In this document: piece after piece, positions 9,294 to 24,200 of the stretch | Layout of the letters: each line of letters begins with the position of its first letter | Numbering within the stretch: position 1 is the stretch's first letter | DNA from: Gammaproteobacteria bacterium | GTDB taxonomy: Bacteria; Pseudomonadota; Gammaproteobacteria; Steroidobacterales; GCA-2729495 | Direction: 5' to 3' | DNA length: 64,000 nucleotides | NCBI GenBank assembly: GCA_030583605.1 | Contig: CP129466.1 | Location: 3,045,001-3,109,000 of the forward strand | Made by a program: the position numbers and the translations under genes | Notes under the pieces: model-generated | Databases searched by the model: none | Seen by the model: only the letters and a program-made list of their open reading frames with translations | Told to the model about the DNA's origin: nothing

Positions 9294-9826
9294 TCCGCAA
9301 CCGCCATGCCACGCTCAGCCTCCTGCTGATCCTGCTGCTGGCCGCGGCCGGCGCGACACCGGCCCAGGCTGGCGATTGCCGCGAAGCGTTGCGCCCCCTG
9401 CTCACCCGCACCGATCCTCCGGCCGATGCGCTGGACGCAGTGCATGCGCGCTGCCAGGCGCAGGCTGATGCCGGCGACGCCGATGCCGTCTACCAGCTCG
9501 CCTTGTTCGAACTCGGCCTCGGCGGCAATTGGCAACCCGACGCGGCCATTCCGAAGATGATCGACGCCGCCGCGCGCGGCGTCCCCGAGGCGCAGTACTG
9601 GCTCGCCTGGCAGTACGAGGAAGGGCCGCTGCTGCCCGACGACACGGCGATTGCGCTCGGCTGGTACCAGCGCGCCGCGAATGCCGGCCACAGGCTCGCC
9701 ATTGCGCGGCTCGCCGAGGCGTACGAAGCGGGCGAACTCGGACTGGCGCGGGACCCGTTGGCGGCAGCACAGTACCGCGCCCGCCAGGCCCAGTGCCTGC
9801 AGGCCCCGCCGCGGCCGGGGGGCTGA
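9290..9826 (+). CDS. Secreted Sel1-repeat (TPR-like) protein
   Basis: A 178-residue protein with a clear signal peptide (residues 1-27, cleavage near AQAGD). Two to three Sel1-like repeats follow, visible as DADAVYQLALFELGLGGN, GVPEAQYWLAWQYEEG and GHRLAIARLAEAYEAG. Such helical repeats serve as protein-interaction scaffolds; no enzymatic motif is present. It overlaps prmC by 4 bases and was probably once co-transcribed with the DUF2007 gene at 11533. An insertion sequence now separates them. Confidence 0.85.
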   Translation: MIRNRHATLSLLLILLLAAAGATPAQAGDCREALRPLLTRTDPPADALDAVHARCQAQADAGDADAVYQLALFELGLGGNWQPDAAIPKMIDAAARGVPEAQYWLAWQYEEGPLLPDDTAIALGWYQRAANAGHRLAIARLAEAYEAGELGLARDPLAAAQYRARQAQCLQAPPRPGG

Positions 9827-9853
9827 CCCGTTCTGCTACGGGCCGCTGCGCGT

Positions 9854-11530
9854 GGTTAGCCCGCTTTTCTCACCGCCGGCCTGATTTTCTGGTTTCTTGG
9901 CGGTGGTGCGGGCGCAGGTTGCAAGATACCGTGCGGACGACGCCGGAGCGATGCGGAGAGCATTTTTCAGCCACAGGTATCCGCCGCCGGAGTCAGCGAG
10001 GGTGAGCAGCTTGAGGGTGGCGATCTCTGGTTCGTGGGGCGGCTTATCGCGCCGCGGCGTTCAAGTTATGGAAGGCGGTGATGAACTCTCGCTGGTTGGC
10101 ACAAGCCTCGCTCATCGCCAGCTTCACCCGCCGCACGCTCACGGTGACGACGGCGCCGATCTTCAGCAGCCGCAGCCGGATCGTGTTTGCGCAGGCGCGT
10201 GCGAGCGCGGTGCCCGCCAGTCCGACACGACGCAGCGCGTGCATCAGCACGTAGGCCGCTGAGGCGAGCCACAGGCGCAGTTGGTTGGCGCGGAAGGTGG
10301 CGGCTGAGAGCCGATCGGCAAACAGATCAAGCTGCGCTTCCTTGATGCGGTTCTCGCACTCCCCACGCGCGCAGTAGAAGTCCTCGTACAGCTCACGCGC
10401 CGGCCACTGCTGCTGCGACAGTGAGGTCACGATGAAGCGTGGATTGGATTTGTCCCCGGTCTGCTCGGCCTTGGCGATGACGCGGCGCGCCCGGCACCAG
10501 CTCTTGCGCGTACGATAGAGGAGCTCTTTGAAGCGTCGTGCCGGGCGCTGCGTCGCCTGCGACTCGGCCCTGGCTTCCTGCAGCTCGGCCCCAATGGCGC
10601 GCACCAGGCGGCTGTTCCTGGCGAGCCCGAACACGTAATCCACCGCGTTTTGCTCGCACCAGCTCATCAGCTCCTCGCGGCAGAAGCCGGAGTCGGCGCG
10701 CAGGATAATCTTCACTTGCGGCCAGCGCTCGCGGATCTGCGCGACGATCCGTTCGAGTTCTTCGCGGGCACCGGCGGCCCCGTCAATGTTCGCGCGACGC
10801 AGCTTCGCGCACAGCAGATGCTCGCCGGCGAAGATGTACAGCGGCAGGTAGCAATAGCCGTCGTAATAGCCGTGAAAGAAGCGCCCCTCCTGCCGCCCGT
10901 GCAGCGGATCATCGGTGGCGTCCAGGTCCAGGATCACCTCCGCAGGCGCTGTGCGATGGGCGTCGAGAAACACCTGCACCCACAGCCGCTCGATCGCCTC
11001 GGTGTCGGGGCGGATCTTGTGGTAGCGGCTGCTGCCTTGCGCGGCGTGCAATTCCAGGCGGTTCAGCGTGCTCTTGCCGGCCAACGCCGCGCAGTCGGTG
11101 CGACGCTGCGGCTCGAGTTTGCCCAGCAGCGCGCCGAACACCGGGTCATGGCGCAGCTGCTCATGATCGTTGAGGTCTTCATACCCCAGCGCCATCCCAA
11201 AGACGCGCTGCCCGATCAGCGTCCTGACCGTATGCTCGATCAGGTCCGGATCGCGCTCGTCTACAAAGCATCCGGCCAGCCGATCGATCAATCCAATCGC
11301 TTCATCGGCCTTGCCCAGCAGCAACGCCCCGGCGTCCGAGCTGACCGTGCCACCGTCGAAAGCCGCCACCACACGGCGCCGTTCGACGCATGAAAACTCC
11401 AGCTGTTCAGCGTTACACTGTGTCGGCATCGGGTCCTCCGGTGATTGATGTCTAACTCGTCGTCGCAAAACAAGTTTTACTCAATCACCGGCCCGATGCA
11501 TCTCCTATCGGTGAGAAATCCGGGTTAGCC
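9854..11530 (-). mobile_element. IS1380-family insertion sequence
   Basis: A 1.68-kb element bounded by 22-bp imperfect inverted repeats at 9854-9875 and 11509-11530 (18 of 22 positions match, ending in GGTTAGCCCG-type and CTCACCG sequences). It contains one transposase gene on the minus strand that fills most of the element. The size and gene fit the IS1380 family. Target-site duplication could not be identified with certainty. The element lies between the sel1-like gene (stop 27 bp before the left end) and the DUF2007 gene (start 3 bp after the right end). Confidence 0.85.
10044..11429 (-). CDS. IS1380-family transposase
   Basis: A 461-residue DDE transposase. The conserved blocks are FDGGTVSSDAGALLLG near the N-terminus, EVILDLDATDDPLHG (first catalytic Asp), IILRADSGFCREELM (second Asp) and CARGECENRIKEAQLDLFADR (catalytic Glu, Y-G/E-x-R-E-type signature). 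Its length is normal and the reading frame is intact, so the element may be active. The ATG at 11429 has GGAGGA upstream; the open frame could extend 13 codons further. It excises and reinserts the element defined by the repeats at 9854 and 11530. Confidence 0.95.
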   Translation of the reverse strand: MPTQCNAEQLEFSCVERRRVVAAFDGGTVSSDAGALLLGKADEAIGLIDRLAGCFVDERDPDLIEHTVRTLIGQRVFGMALGYEDLNDHEQLRHDPVFGALLGKLEPQRRTDCAALAGKSTLNRLELHAAQGSSRYHKIRPDTEAIERLWVQVFLDAHRTAPAEVILDLDATDDPLHGRQEGRFFHGYYDGYCYLPLYIFAGEHLLCAKLRRANIDGAAGAREELERIVAQIRERWPQVKIILRADSGFCREELMSWCEQNAVDYVFGLARNSRLVRAIGAELQEARAESQATQRPARRFKELLYRTRKSWCRARRVIAKAEQTGDKSNPRFIVTSLSQQQWPARELYEDFYCARGECENRIKEAQLDLFADRLSAATFRANQLRLWLASAAYVLMHALRRVGLAGTALARACANTIRLRLLKIGAVVTVSVRRVKLAMSEACANQREFITAFHNLNAAAR

Positions 11531-11532
11531 GG

Positions 11533-11841
11533 GTGGACGAACGAGTGGTGTTCAGCTCGCCGAACTCGCTGCTGGTCGCCCACTTCCGCGGTCTGCTCGA
11601 GTCGGAGGGAATACCCTGCCGGGTCCGCAACGAGTACCTCGCCGGCGCGGCCGGCGAACTACCGCCGACGGAATGCTGGCCGGAGCTTTGCGTCGCCCCG
11701 CGCTGGGAAGCGGCAGCACGCAGCGCCATCGAAAACGTCCGTCGTGGCGTCGTGGCCGCACCGCCGTGGACCTGCCCGGCCTGCGGCGAACGACTCGAGG
11801 GGCAATTCAGCGCCTGCTGGCGCTGCGGGCAGGAGCGCTGA
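11533..11841 (+). CDS. DUF2007-type small protein with C-terminal zinc ribbon
   Basis: A 102-residue protein. Residues 1-70 resemble the DUF2007 (putative prokaryotic signal-transducing protein) fold, with VVFSSPNSLLVAHFRGLLESEG and ELCVAPRWEAAARS. The last 25 residues hold two CxxC pairs (CPAC, CWRC) forming a probable zinc ribbon. The function of the family is not established. The GTG start lies 3 bp after the right end of the insertion sequence, so any native leader and ribosome-binding site upstream has been replaced by insertion-sequence DNA. The gene may now depend on readthrough or a promoter in the element. Confidence 0.75.
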   Translation: MDERVVFSSPNSLLVAHFRGLLESEGIPCRVRNEYLAGAAGELPPTECWPELCVAPRWEAAARSAIENVRRGVVAAPPWTCPACGERLEGQFSACWRCGQER

Positions 11842-11851
11842 TGCGCCGCGC

Positions 11852-13042
11852 TCAGTCGCGCGCAACCCGGGCGTCATCGCCTGCGTTGCTCGCCGCAGTC
11901 GCCAGCCGCTGCATCAGCTGCGGCAGCGAGGCGACCCCGAATTTCGCGTAGACATTCTTGAGGTGGCTGCGCACGGTGTGCGGGGAGAGAGTCAGCAGCC
12001 CGGCAGCCGCCTCGATCGAGCCGCCGTGGTAGAGCGCATCGCAGGTGCGCGCCTCGGCGGGCGTCAGCTGATAGAGCCAGGCGAGCCGTGCCACCGGGAG
12101 CGGCGGGCTGCTCCCTTCGTCGAAAATCAGCACCATGCAGCCGGCACCCACGGGCAGCAGCACGCGGTCCGACCAGTTCGTCAGCGGGATCACCGACAAC
12201 ACCAGAGGCGACCTGCCATCGCGCGGCGTAACGCGCAGGCGCTGCGGCACCCGCAGGTCATCGCCGGCGGCGGAGGTCACCGCGCTGCGGACCGCCTGCT
12301 CGAACTCGACCTGCGTCAGGACGTCATCGAACAGAAACCGGCCCAGCTTGATCTGCATGCCAGGGACGCGGGCCAGCGTTCGCTCAGCCGTCGCGTTCCG
12401 GTAGATCGCATAACCGCTGCGATCGAGCACGACGAGCGCCTGCCGCGAGCGGTCGAAACTGTGCAATGCCTCGCGCCGGCCCGCGTCGGCCGCCGCGATG
12501 CGCAGGATGACCTGGTGCACGGTCTGCAGGTGCGGCAACAGCAGCGCGAGCAGATCCTTTCTGGCGTCGTCGAAGTCGGTACTGGCCTGCACGAACGAAA
12601 CGGTGGCAAAGCCCTGCGGGCTGTTTTCGATGTTCGCGCCAAGTACGTAGTCGATCCCCGCCGGGCGACCGATCTGCTCGTACATCGGCCCCGTATGCAG
12701 CACATCCACCGGCAGCAGCTCCGTCGTGCGAAACACCTGCCCCGCCGGCCGGCGGAGTACTGTCTGCCAGATGTAGTCCTGAGTCAGGTCGCGCGTGTGC
12801 AGCCGCTCCACGAAACGCGACTCGAGGCCGATTGCGTCAAGGATCGAATCACGCGGATGTGTGCGATCCACGCGGATGAACAAGGCTTTGGTCGTCCCCA
12901 TGAGCGGAGCGAGCGCCGCCAGGATCCGGGGCCAGGGCTCCGGCTGCAGCGCAGCGTCGTACAGCTTCAGGAGCACTGCGGCCATTGCAGCCGCATCGAG
13001 CCCCGTCGCAGGCGCATTGGGAGAACCCGGCGCAGCCGTCAT
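11852..13042 (-). CDS. LuxR-type transcriptional regulator
   Basis: A 396-residue protein. The C-terminal GerE/LuxR helix-turn-helix (about 325-385) is visible as YQLTPAEARTCDALYHGGS, EAAAGLLTLSPHTVRSHLKNV and FGVASLPQLMQRL. The N-terminal 300 residues look like the sensor/PAS-like region seen in stand-alone regulators of this type; no receiver domain or phospho-acceptor Asp pattern is recognised. The ATG at 13042 was chosen because the open frame upstream has no family resemblance. It converges with the DUF2007 gene. Its target genes cannot be inferred from position. Confidence 0.85.
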   Translation of the reverse strand: MTAAPGSPNAPATGLDAAAMAAVLLKLYDAALQPEPWPRILAALAPLMGTTKALFIRVDRTHPRDSILDAIGLESRFVERLHTRDLTQDYIWQTVLRRPAGQVFRTTELLPVDVLHTGPMYEQIGRPAGIDYVLGANIENSPQGFATVSFVQASTDFDDARKDLLALLLPHLQTVHQVILRIAAADAGRREALHSFDRSRQALVVLDRSGYAIYRNATAERTLARVPGMQIKLGRFLFDDVLTQVEFEQAVRSAVTSAAGDDLRVPQRLRVTPRDGRSPLVLSVIPLTNWSDRVLLPVGAGCMVLIFDEGSSPPLPVARLAWLYQLTPAEARTCDALYHGGSIEAAAGLLTLSPHTVRSHLKNVYAKFGVASLPQLMQRLATAASNAGDDARVARD

Positions 13043-13445
13043 CGCGAACAAGCCCCCTGACTGAATTGTTTGCGACCGCAGGGGAGTATGCCGTGTCCGT
13101 CGGGGCCGCCGAATCACCCAGATGGGTGCGGCAAAACACCGCGTGTCGCCATCCAACCGTGCACGTTCACCCATTTAGGGGATGCGCCGCGCGCCGTCCG
13201 GTGCGACGCTGGTTTCGGCCAGCGGCGGGTGCCGTCCGGTGGGCGATGCGCCTGACCTTCGTCGACCTCGATCCTCCAGAACAGGCGTAACGCGCGGACG
13301 ACCGCCCGCCGCCAGCGAAAGGGCGACAAGGCATTTGCCGGTGCCCGGTCCCGGGCGGTTCCCTGACAGCCGCCCGCAGGCCGGGTACCGGCATGTTTTT
13401 CTTCGGGTCAGCTCTCCCGCAAACGGGCGGATGCGCAGTGCGGGC
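13043..13445. other. Non-coding gap between LuxR gene and metH 3' end
   Basis: About 400 bp with no convincing gene. The LuxR gene promoter must lie here. A CACCCA-GA-TGGGTG palindrome at 13115-13128, about 75 bp upstream of the LuxR start, is a candidate operator. Downstream of metH there are only short hairpins and no T-rich terminator. A GC-rich inverted structure at about 13330-13400 was considered and rejected as a riboswitch. Confidence 0.4.
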
Positions 13446-17149
<3,704 letters not shown>

Positions 17150-17153
<4 letters not shown>

Positions 17154-18055
17154 GCCTGCACCTCCTCGCGCGGCCGCAGACCCAGGGCATAGCAGATCGC
17201 GTAGGTCAGCTCCGCACGGTTGAGCGTATAGAAGTGAAACTCGCTGACGCCGTGACGGCGCAACCGCCCGACCAGTTCGATCGCGACACTGGCGGCGATC
17301 ATCTGGCGGGTCTCCGGGTCCTCGTCCAGACCCTCGAAGCGCTGGTGCAGCCAGGCGGGCACCCTGGCGCCGCAGCGCGAGGCGAACGCCAGCATCTGCG
17401 AGAACTTGTTGATCGGCAGCAGCCCGGGCACGATCGGGCCCGTGATCCCGGCGGCCACGCACCGGTCACGGAAGCGCAGGTACGCGTCCGGGTCGTAGAA
17501 AAACTGCGTGATCGCGCGACTGGCACCCGCGTCGAACTTGCGCTTGAGCATGGCGATGTCGTGGTCCGGACTCGCCGCTTCGGGGTGGGTATCGGGATAG
17601 GCCGCCACCGAGATGTCGAAATCCGCAACCTCTTTCAGGCCAGTCACCAGTTCATTCGCGTAGGCGAAGCCGCCCGGAAACGGCGTATAGCTCGCCTGGC
17701 CCGCCGGCGGGTCGCCTCGCAGCGCGACGATCTGGCGGATGCCTTCGTTCCAGTAGCGACGCGCGATGGCGAGCACCTCCTCGCGGGTCGCGCCGACACA
17801 GGTCAGGTGCGGCACGCTGGCAAGCCCCGTATCGCGCACGATACTCGTGACAATGTGGTGGGTGCGATCGCGGGTCGAGCCGTCGGCTCCGTAAGTCACC
17901 GACACGAATCGTGGGCCGAGCGGCGCGAGGCGCCGGACGGCCTTCCACAGGTTCGCTTCCATCGCTGCCGTTTTCGGCGGAAAGAATTCGAACGACACCT
18001 GCACGGGAGCGGTTGCAGCCCGCGCGGGCGTGTTCACCGTTGCTTCACTGGTCAT
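17150..18055 (-). CDS. metF: Methylenetetrahydrofolate reductase MetF
   Basis: A 301-residue FAD-dependent TIM-barrel enzyme that reduces 5,10-methylene- to 5-methyltetrahydrofolate, the substrate of the downstream MetH. Motifs are [10 protein letters not shown] near the N-terminus (with the conserved Glu), [31 protein letters not shown] and [12 protein letters not shown]. Its length matches the family. Its start overlaps the end of the ArsR-methyltransferase gene by 11 bases and its stop overlaps metH by 3 bases. The three genes are therefore a tightly coupled operon. Confidence 0.97.
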
Positions 18056-19001
18056 CGGTTCCGGTCCTCAGCGACGGCACAGACAGCGTCGCGACGATGA
18101 GCGCATGCTCCGGCGCACGGCCCGGCAGCCAGACGGTACGCCCGCAACGCAGCCCGAGCCCGCGCAGCATCGCCTGGAGCTGGTTCTCGAACAGCGCCCG
18201 CTGCGGGCTGCGCCGCGACAACCGCAGCGCCGGCGGCAGCACCCGGTCGAGGATCAACAACTGGCCTGCCGGGCGCAGCACCCGCAGCGCTTCCCGCAGG
18301 GCCACCAGCGGACGGTCGGAGCGCGACAGCACCTGGTCCAGCACCACGACATCGAAAGCCAGGTCCGCAAACGGCAACTCGTGCATGTCACCGGACCGTA
18401 TCGTGCATTGACCGCAGCCAGCTTCCTGCAGACGCGAGCGGGCCAGCACGCGCATCGCTTTCGAGTGGTCCAGGCCGACCGCGCTCTTCGCGCGCGGGGC
18501 GAGCAGGCGCAACACCACGCCGGCGCCGGCGCCGATATCGAGCAGGTTACCGAGCGGACCGCGCCCCAGCGCATCGTCGAGCGCATCGCGCAGATCGGTC
18601 TCGGCGGGCAGGACGCCAGCCGCGTCTGCCCGGTGCCGCGGACCTTCCGGAGCCGCCAGCGCGAAGCGTTCGCGGCTCCGGCGAATCCCGGCCAGGCGTG
18701 CCTGGTCGGCCGCCATCAGGGCATCGCCGTCACGCGCCAGCGCAACCACACCGCCGGCGAGCTCGACGACCGGACCGGCCGCCGCCAACCGGTAGTACAC
18801 ACTTTGGCCGTCGCGAAAACTCTCCACCAGCCGCGCCTCGCTGAGCACCCGCAGGTGGCGGGAGACGCGGGGCTGGCTTTGCCCGAGCACCTGCACCAGC
18901 TCACCGACGGTGGCCTCGCCGGTCGCCAGCAGCGCGAGCAGGCGCAGGCGCGACGGATCGGCGGCCGCCTTCAGCAATTGCACTGTGGGGGAAATCGGCA
19001 T
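18045..19001 (-). CDS. ArsR-family regulator fused to a SAM-dependent methyltransferase domain
   Basis: A 318-residue protein with two domains. Residues 1-90 are an ArsR winged helix (LLKAAADPSRLRLLALLA, QSQPRVSRHLRVLSEARLV, GQSVYYRL) without obvious metal-binding cysteines. Residues about 130-300 are a class I methyltransferase with motif I LLDIGAGAGVVLRLLA and a VVVLDQVL motif IV region. It heads the metF-metH operon. ArsR-family SahR/SamR regulators control the methionine cycle in several Proteobacteria and sense SAH or SAM. I infer that the methyltransferase domain serves as the SAM/SAH sensor. A palindrome lies just upstream of its start, suggesting autoregulation. No clear Shine-Dalgarno is seen. 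Confidence 0.85.
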   Translation of the reverse strand: MPISPTVQLLKAAADPSRLRLLALLATGEATVGELVQVLGQSQPRVSRHLRVLSEARLVESFRDGQSVYYRLAAAGPVVELAGGVVALARDGDALMAADQARLAGIRRSRERFALAAPEGPRHRADAAGVLPAETDLRDALDDALGRGPLGNLLDIGAGAGVVLRLLAPRAKSAVGLDHSKAMRVLARSRLQEAGCGQCTIRSGDMHELPFADLAFDVVVLDQVLSRSDRPLVALREALRVLRPAGQLLILDRVLPPALRLSRRSPQRALFENQLQAMLRGLGLRCGRTVWLPGRAPEHALIVATLSVPSLRTGTDDQ

Positions 19002-19008
19002 GCGCGAA

Positions 19009-19028
19009 ATATAAAGGAGTCTTTATAT
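19009..19028. promoter_or_regulatory. Palindromic operator of the metF-metH operon
   Basis: Perfect 8-base arms ATATAAAG and CTTTATAT around GAGT. It lies 8 bp upstream of the ArsR-methyltransferase start codon and is markedly AT-rich against its surroundings. The size and symmetry fit an ArsR-type (SahR-like) operator. This position implies repression of its own operon. Confidence 0.6.
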
Positions 19029-19482
19029 ATTTGCAGAATTTAATGCGGGTTCTGCCCCATCCTGGCCGCGAATCACCCGAGTCACCGCAGCCCGCAACGA
19101 ACGTCGGCCAATTGCGCTGATTATTCATCGAATCTGCTGCGATACGCGCCGACCCGGCCTTGGAGTAGCAGCACCTATAAGTGGCATAGTGTTGAACTGG
19201 CTGGAAACGAGCCGCGAAAATCGTCGAACGTCGCGAACAGAAAGCCCGATACTCGGGCGGTTCAATTGCACCCGCCGGGCGCCGGCGCTGCGCACCGTGC
19301 CCGCCAGCCGCCACTGGGCACCTGTGCCGCGCACTGCGGCCGCGGCGGCTCGACCGCCGACCGGAGCCGCCGGGCCCGCCGGCAACGAACCCCCTGGCAT
19401 CGCGACAACCACGGCTTGCGGTTTGCCGACGCCGCCCGTAGCGTCGCGCGTTCGCTCCACGAATCGCAGCAGGTACGCAGGA
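19029..19482. other. Non-coding gap before the TonB receptor gene
   Basis: About 450 bp between divergent genes. Both strands stay open over much of it, but neither frame shows a recognisable domain. The forward frame is merely an upstream extension of the receptor gene that would bury its signal peptide. It presumably holds the receptor promoter; no specific site is recognised. Confidence 0.35.
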
Positions 19483-21777
19483 ATGGGTTTGTCGCTGCTC
19501 GGCACGGTGCTGCTCGTCGGTGCAGCCAGCGCATCGGCCGCGATCCCCGAGATGATCGTCACCGTACGCAAGCGTGAGGAGAGCGTGCTCGAGGTGCCCG
19601 TTGCGGTCAGCGCATTCTCCGCCAGCGACATCGAGCAGCTCGGCCTGACCGACATCACGGACATTGCGCGTTTCACGCCGGGCTTCGCTCTGAACCCGGG
19701 GCTCGGCCGCCAGCCGGCGTCCTATCGCCCGGTGTTTCGCGGCGTCACCACGGTGCGTAACGGCGTGGCGAACGCCAGCGCAGGCAACACCTTCGTCGAT
19801 GGCGTGTACGTCGGCTCGGCCCTGCTGAGCACGGAGCTCGAGAACGTGGAGCGCGTGGAGATCATGCGCGGCCCCCAGTCGGCACAGTACGGCCGCAATA
19901 CCTACGCAGGCGCGATCAACTACGTCACGCGCAAGCCCTCGGCGCAGAATGAAGGCCGGGTCACTGCCACGGCCGCGCAGCACGATAGCTACGACGTCAG
20001 CGGCTGGGTCAGCGGGCCGCTCGGCGCGGGGCAGGTGCGCTACGCGCTGGCAGCCGGGCATCACGAGTACGGCGGCGAGTGGAACAACCTGCGCGACGGG
20101 AGCGACATCGGCGGCGAAGAATCCAACGAGCTGACGGCGAAGCTGCTGTTCGAGCCCTCCGACGACCTCGACATCACGCTGAAGGCCGGCTGGCAGCGCA
20201 CCGACGACGATCACTTCGCCATGTATCTGCAGCCATCCACCCTGAACAATTGCTGTGAACGCACGGCAGATGCCCCGCGAGCCCGCGAATACTACGTCGG
20301 CAAAGCGGTGTTGCAGGAGCAGGTCAATCTCTTCACCGACCTGCTGGAGGCTAACGGCGGAGCCGGTACCGAGCTCGACCGCCTCCTCGCCAGTCTTGCG
20401 GCCAACTGGCGCATCGGCGATCTCACGATCACGAGCCTCACCGGGTTCATCGACGACGAATACGAGCTCGGCTTCGACGAATCGTTCGCGGCCTACGACC
20501 CGGGCGTGCCTCCCGGCTGGCAGTGCGGCAGCCCCCTGCCGCCGGGCTCACCGCCACCCGGCAGCTTCCTCAACCGCCAGGACAAGCAATACGACGACTT
20601 CTCCCAGGAACTGCGCCTGACGTCGTCGCCGGATCGCGCGCTGCGATTCACGGCTGGTGCCTACTTCTACGAGGGCGAGACGGAGCTGACGGCAGCCGCA
20701 CGCATCGACCCGTGCACCGGCATCGCCGCGGCCATCGACCGCGACCGCGACGAGGTCGAGAACCGCGCGGTGTTCGGCGGCGTCGCGTGGGATTTCGCCG
20801 AGGACTGGAACCTGGGCGTCGAACTGCGCTGGGCGAAGGATAACGTCACGGTCACCCGCCTGCCGGTTGTGCAACCCGCCAGGAGCTACGACGCGGACGA
20901 GGAGAACCTCACGCCGCGGTTTACCCTGAGCTGGGCACCGCTCGAGTCGACCACCTACTACGCCAACGTGTCGAAGGGCACCAAGCCGCCGGATTTCAAT
21001 ACCCAGGTCCCCGACGAGAGCTACCGCGAAGTGGCCGAGGAAAGCCTCTGGAACTACGAACTCGGTGTGAAGGGGCTGTACCTGGAGCAGCGCCTGAGCG
21101 TCGCGCTGGCCGGTTACTACATCGACATCACCGACCAGCAGCTCACGCAGCTGATCGAGCTGCCGAGTGGCGGCACCGCTTCCCTGCTCACCAACGCCGG
21201 CCGCACCGAAGTCTGGGGCCTGGAGGCCGAACTCGTCGCCCGGCCCGTCGAGAACGTGACGCTACAGGCGACCTACGCCTACACCGACTCGGAGTTCCGC
21301 GAGTGGATCAGCCAGGAACAGGCCGACCTGCGCGGCAGTGACGGCAGCTTCGAAGACAACCAGCTCCTCGGCAACGTCGCCGGGCAACAGTCCCCGCGGG
21401 TGCCCGAACACATGGCGTCCCTCATCGTGCGCTATGAGCGCCCCGTGAACGCGGCGATCGACTGGTATGGCAGCGCGGATTACAGCTACGAGTCGTCCAA
21501 CTTCGCCGCCGAGCACAACCTGATCGAGACCGGGGATCGCAACCTGGTCGGGTTGCGCACGGGGCTCGCCTTCGACCGCTGGGATGTCAGCATGTGGGCA
21601 AAAAACCTGCTCGACGACGACACGCCGGTCGATGTCATGCGCTTCTTCGACCGTCGCACCGAGAGCCTGCCGTCGTTCCCGCAGCTCGGCCCGCGCCCGA
21701 GCAGCACGCCGCGCGCCTTCGGCATTCCGCTGCCCCGCGGGCGACAGGTCGGCGCCACCGTGCGCTACCGCTTCTGA
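19483..21777 (+). CDS. TonB-dependent receptor
   Basis: A 764-residue outer-membrane receptor with a short hydrophobic export segment (residues 1-19, cleavage near ASASA), PEMIVTVRKREESV as TonB box, plug motifs FRGVTTVRNG, VERVEIMRGPQSAQYGRNTYAGAINYVTRKP split around residues 130-160, and a barrel ending RQVGATVRYRF. The open frame begins at 19189, but the extra 98 residues have no signal or family features, so the ATG at 19483 is preferred. Its Shine-Dalgarno is weak and the signal peptide lacks basic residues, so the start is uncertain. It lies 227 bp upstream of nirS on the same strand. The ligand is unknown. Confidence 0.88.
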   Translation: MGLSLLGTVLLVGAASASAAIPEMIVTVRKREESVLEVPVAVSAFSASDIEQLGLTDITDIARFTPGFALNPGLGRQPASYRPVFRGVTTVRNGVANASAGNTFVDGVYVGSALLSTELENVERVEIMRGPQSAQYGRNTYAGAINYVTRKPSAQNEGRVTATAAQHDSYDVSGWVSGPLGAGQVRYALAAGHHEYGGEWNNLRDGSDIGGEESNELTAKLLFEPSDDLDITLKAGWQRTDDDHFAMYLQPSTLNNCCERTADAPRAREYYVGKAVLQEQVNLFTDLLEANGGAGTELDRLLASLAANWRIGDLTITSLTGFIDDEYELGFDESFAAYDPGVPPGWQCGSPLPPGSPPPGSFLNRQDKQYDDFSQELRLTSSPDRALRFTAGAYFYEGETELTAAARIDPCTGIAAAIDRDRDEVENRAVFGGVAWDFAEDWNLGVELRWAKDNVTVTRLPVVQPARSYDADEENLTPRFTLSWAPLESTTYYANVSKGTKPPDFNTQVPDESYREVAEESLWNYELGVKGLYLEQRLSVALAGYYIDITDQQLTQLIELPSGGTASLLTNAGRTEVWGLEAELVARPVENVTLQATYAYTDSEFREWISQEQADLRGSDGSFEDNQLLGNVAGQQSPRVPEHMASLIVRYERPVNAAIDWYGSADYSYESSNFAAEHNLIETGDRNLVGLRTGLAFDRWDVSMWAKNLLDDDTPVDVMRFFDRRTESLPSFPQLGPRPSSTPRAFGIPLPRGRQVGATVRYRF

Positions 21778-21918
21778 ACGGCCGAACTGGCGCTGGCAGG
21801 ACGCAGCAGCTGTCACGCAGCGCCGGGTGGCGTATCGAACGCGTGGCCAGACCGGCGATGAAGCAAAATCCAGGCTACTGACCGGCGCTGAAAGAGCCAA
21901 AAAAAATACCGGTTTTGT

Positions 21919-21934
21919 TACGGGAATACCCGTA
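21919..21934. promoter_or_regulatory. Palindrome upstream of nirS
   Basis: Perfect inverted repeat TACGGG-AATA-CCCGTA, 70 bp upstream of the nirS ATG. It has the 6-4-6 spacing of a CRP/FNR-type site but not the TTGAT core of FNR/DNR boxes. TATATC directly follows its right arm and could be a -10 element, which would make the palindrome a repressor-type site. Confidence 0.4.
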
Positions 21935-21971
21935 TATCTTGCAGTGCGGGAAGCGCCCAATCTGCGCCTGA

Positions 21972-24143
<2,172 letters not shown>

Positions 24144-24169
24144 GCGCATCAAGGCGCATTGCGCACCAG

Positions 24170-24200
24170 AGGCCGGGGCTCACGCCCCGGCCTTTTTTTT
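24170..24200 (+). terminator. Rho-independent terminator of nirS
   Basis: A perfect 10-bp stem AGGCCGGGGC / GCCCCGGCCT with a TCAC loop and eight consecutive T residues, 26 bp after the nirS stop. This is a textbook intrinsic terminator and shows that nirS transcription ends here. Confidence 0.92.

Noticed and set aside
9845..11540. Target-site duplication of the IS1380 element
   Set aside because: Flanking bases GCGT and GGGT are similar but not identical, so no duplication is claimed.
13320..13410. Cobalamin riboswitch near metH
   Set aside because: A GGCCGGG-TACCGGC stretch looks faintly like a B12 box, but it lies downstream of metH, and the order of the remaining conserved blocks does not fit on either strand.
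19189..19482. 98-residue N-terminal extension of the TonB receptor
   Set aside because: Pro/Ala/Arg-rich, without family similarity, and it would place the export signal internally.
19125..19676. Minus-strand 183-codon frame overlapping the receptor start
   Set aside because: Lacks recognisable domains or a ribosome-binding site and overlaps the plug-coding region of a real gene.
18901..20214. 437-codon minus-strand open frame over the receptor gene start
   Set aside because: High GC keeps several frames open. The opposite strand has a complete TonB receptor with all motifs, and this frame shows none.
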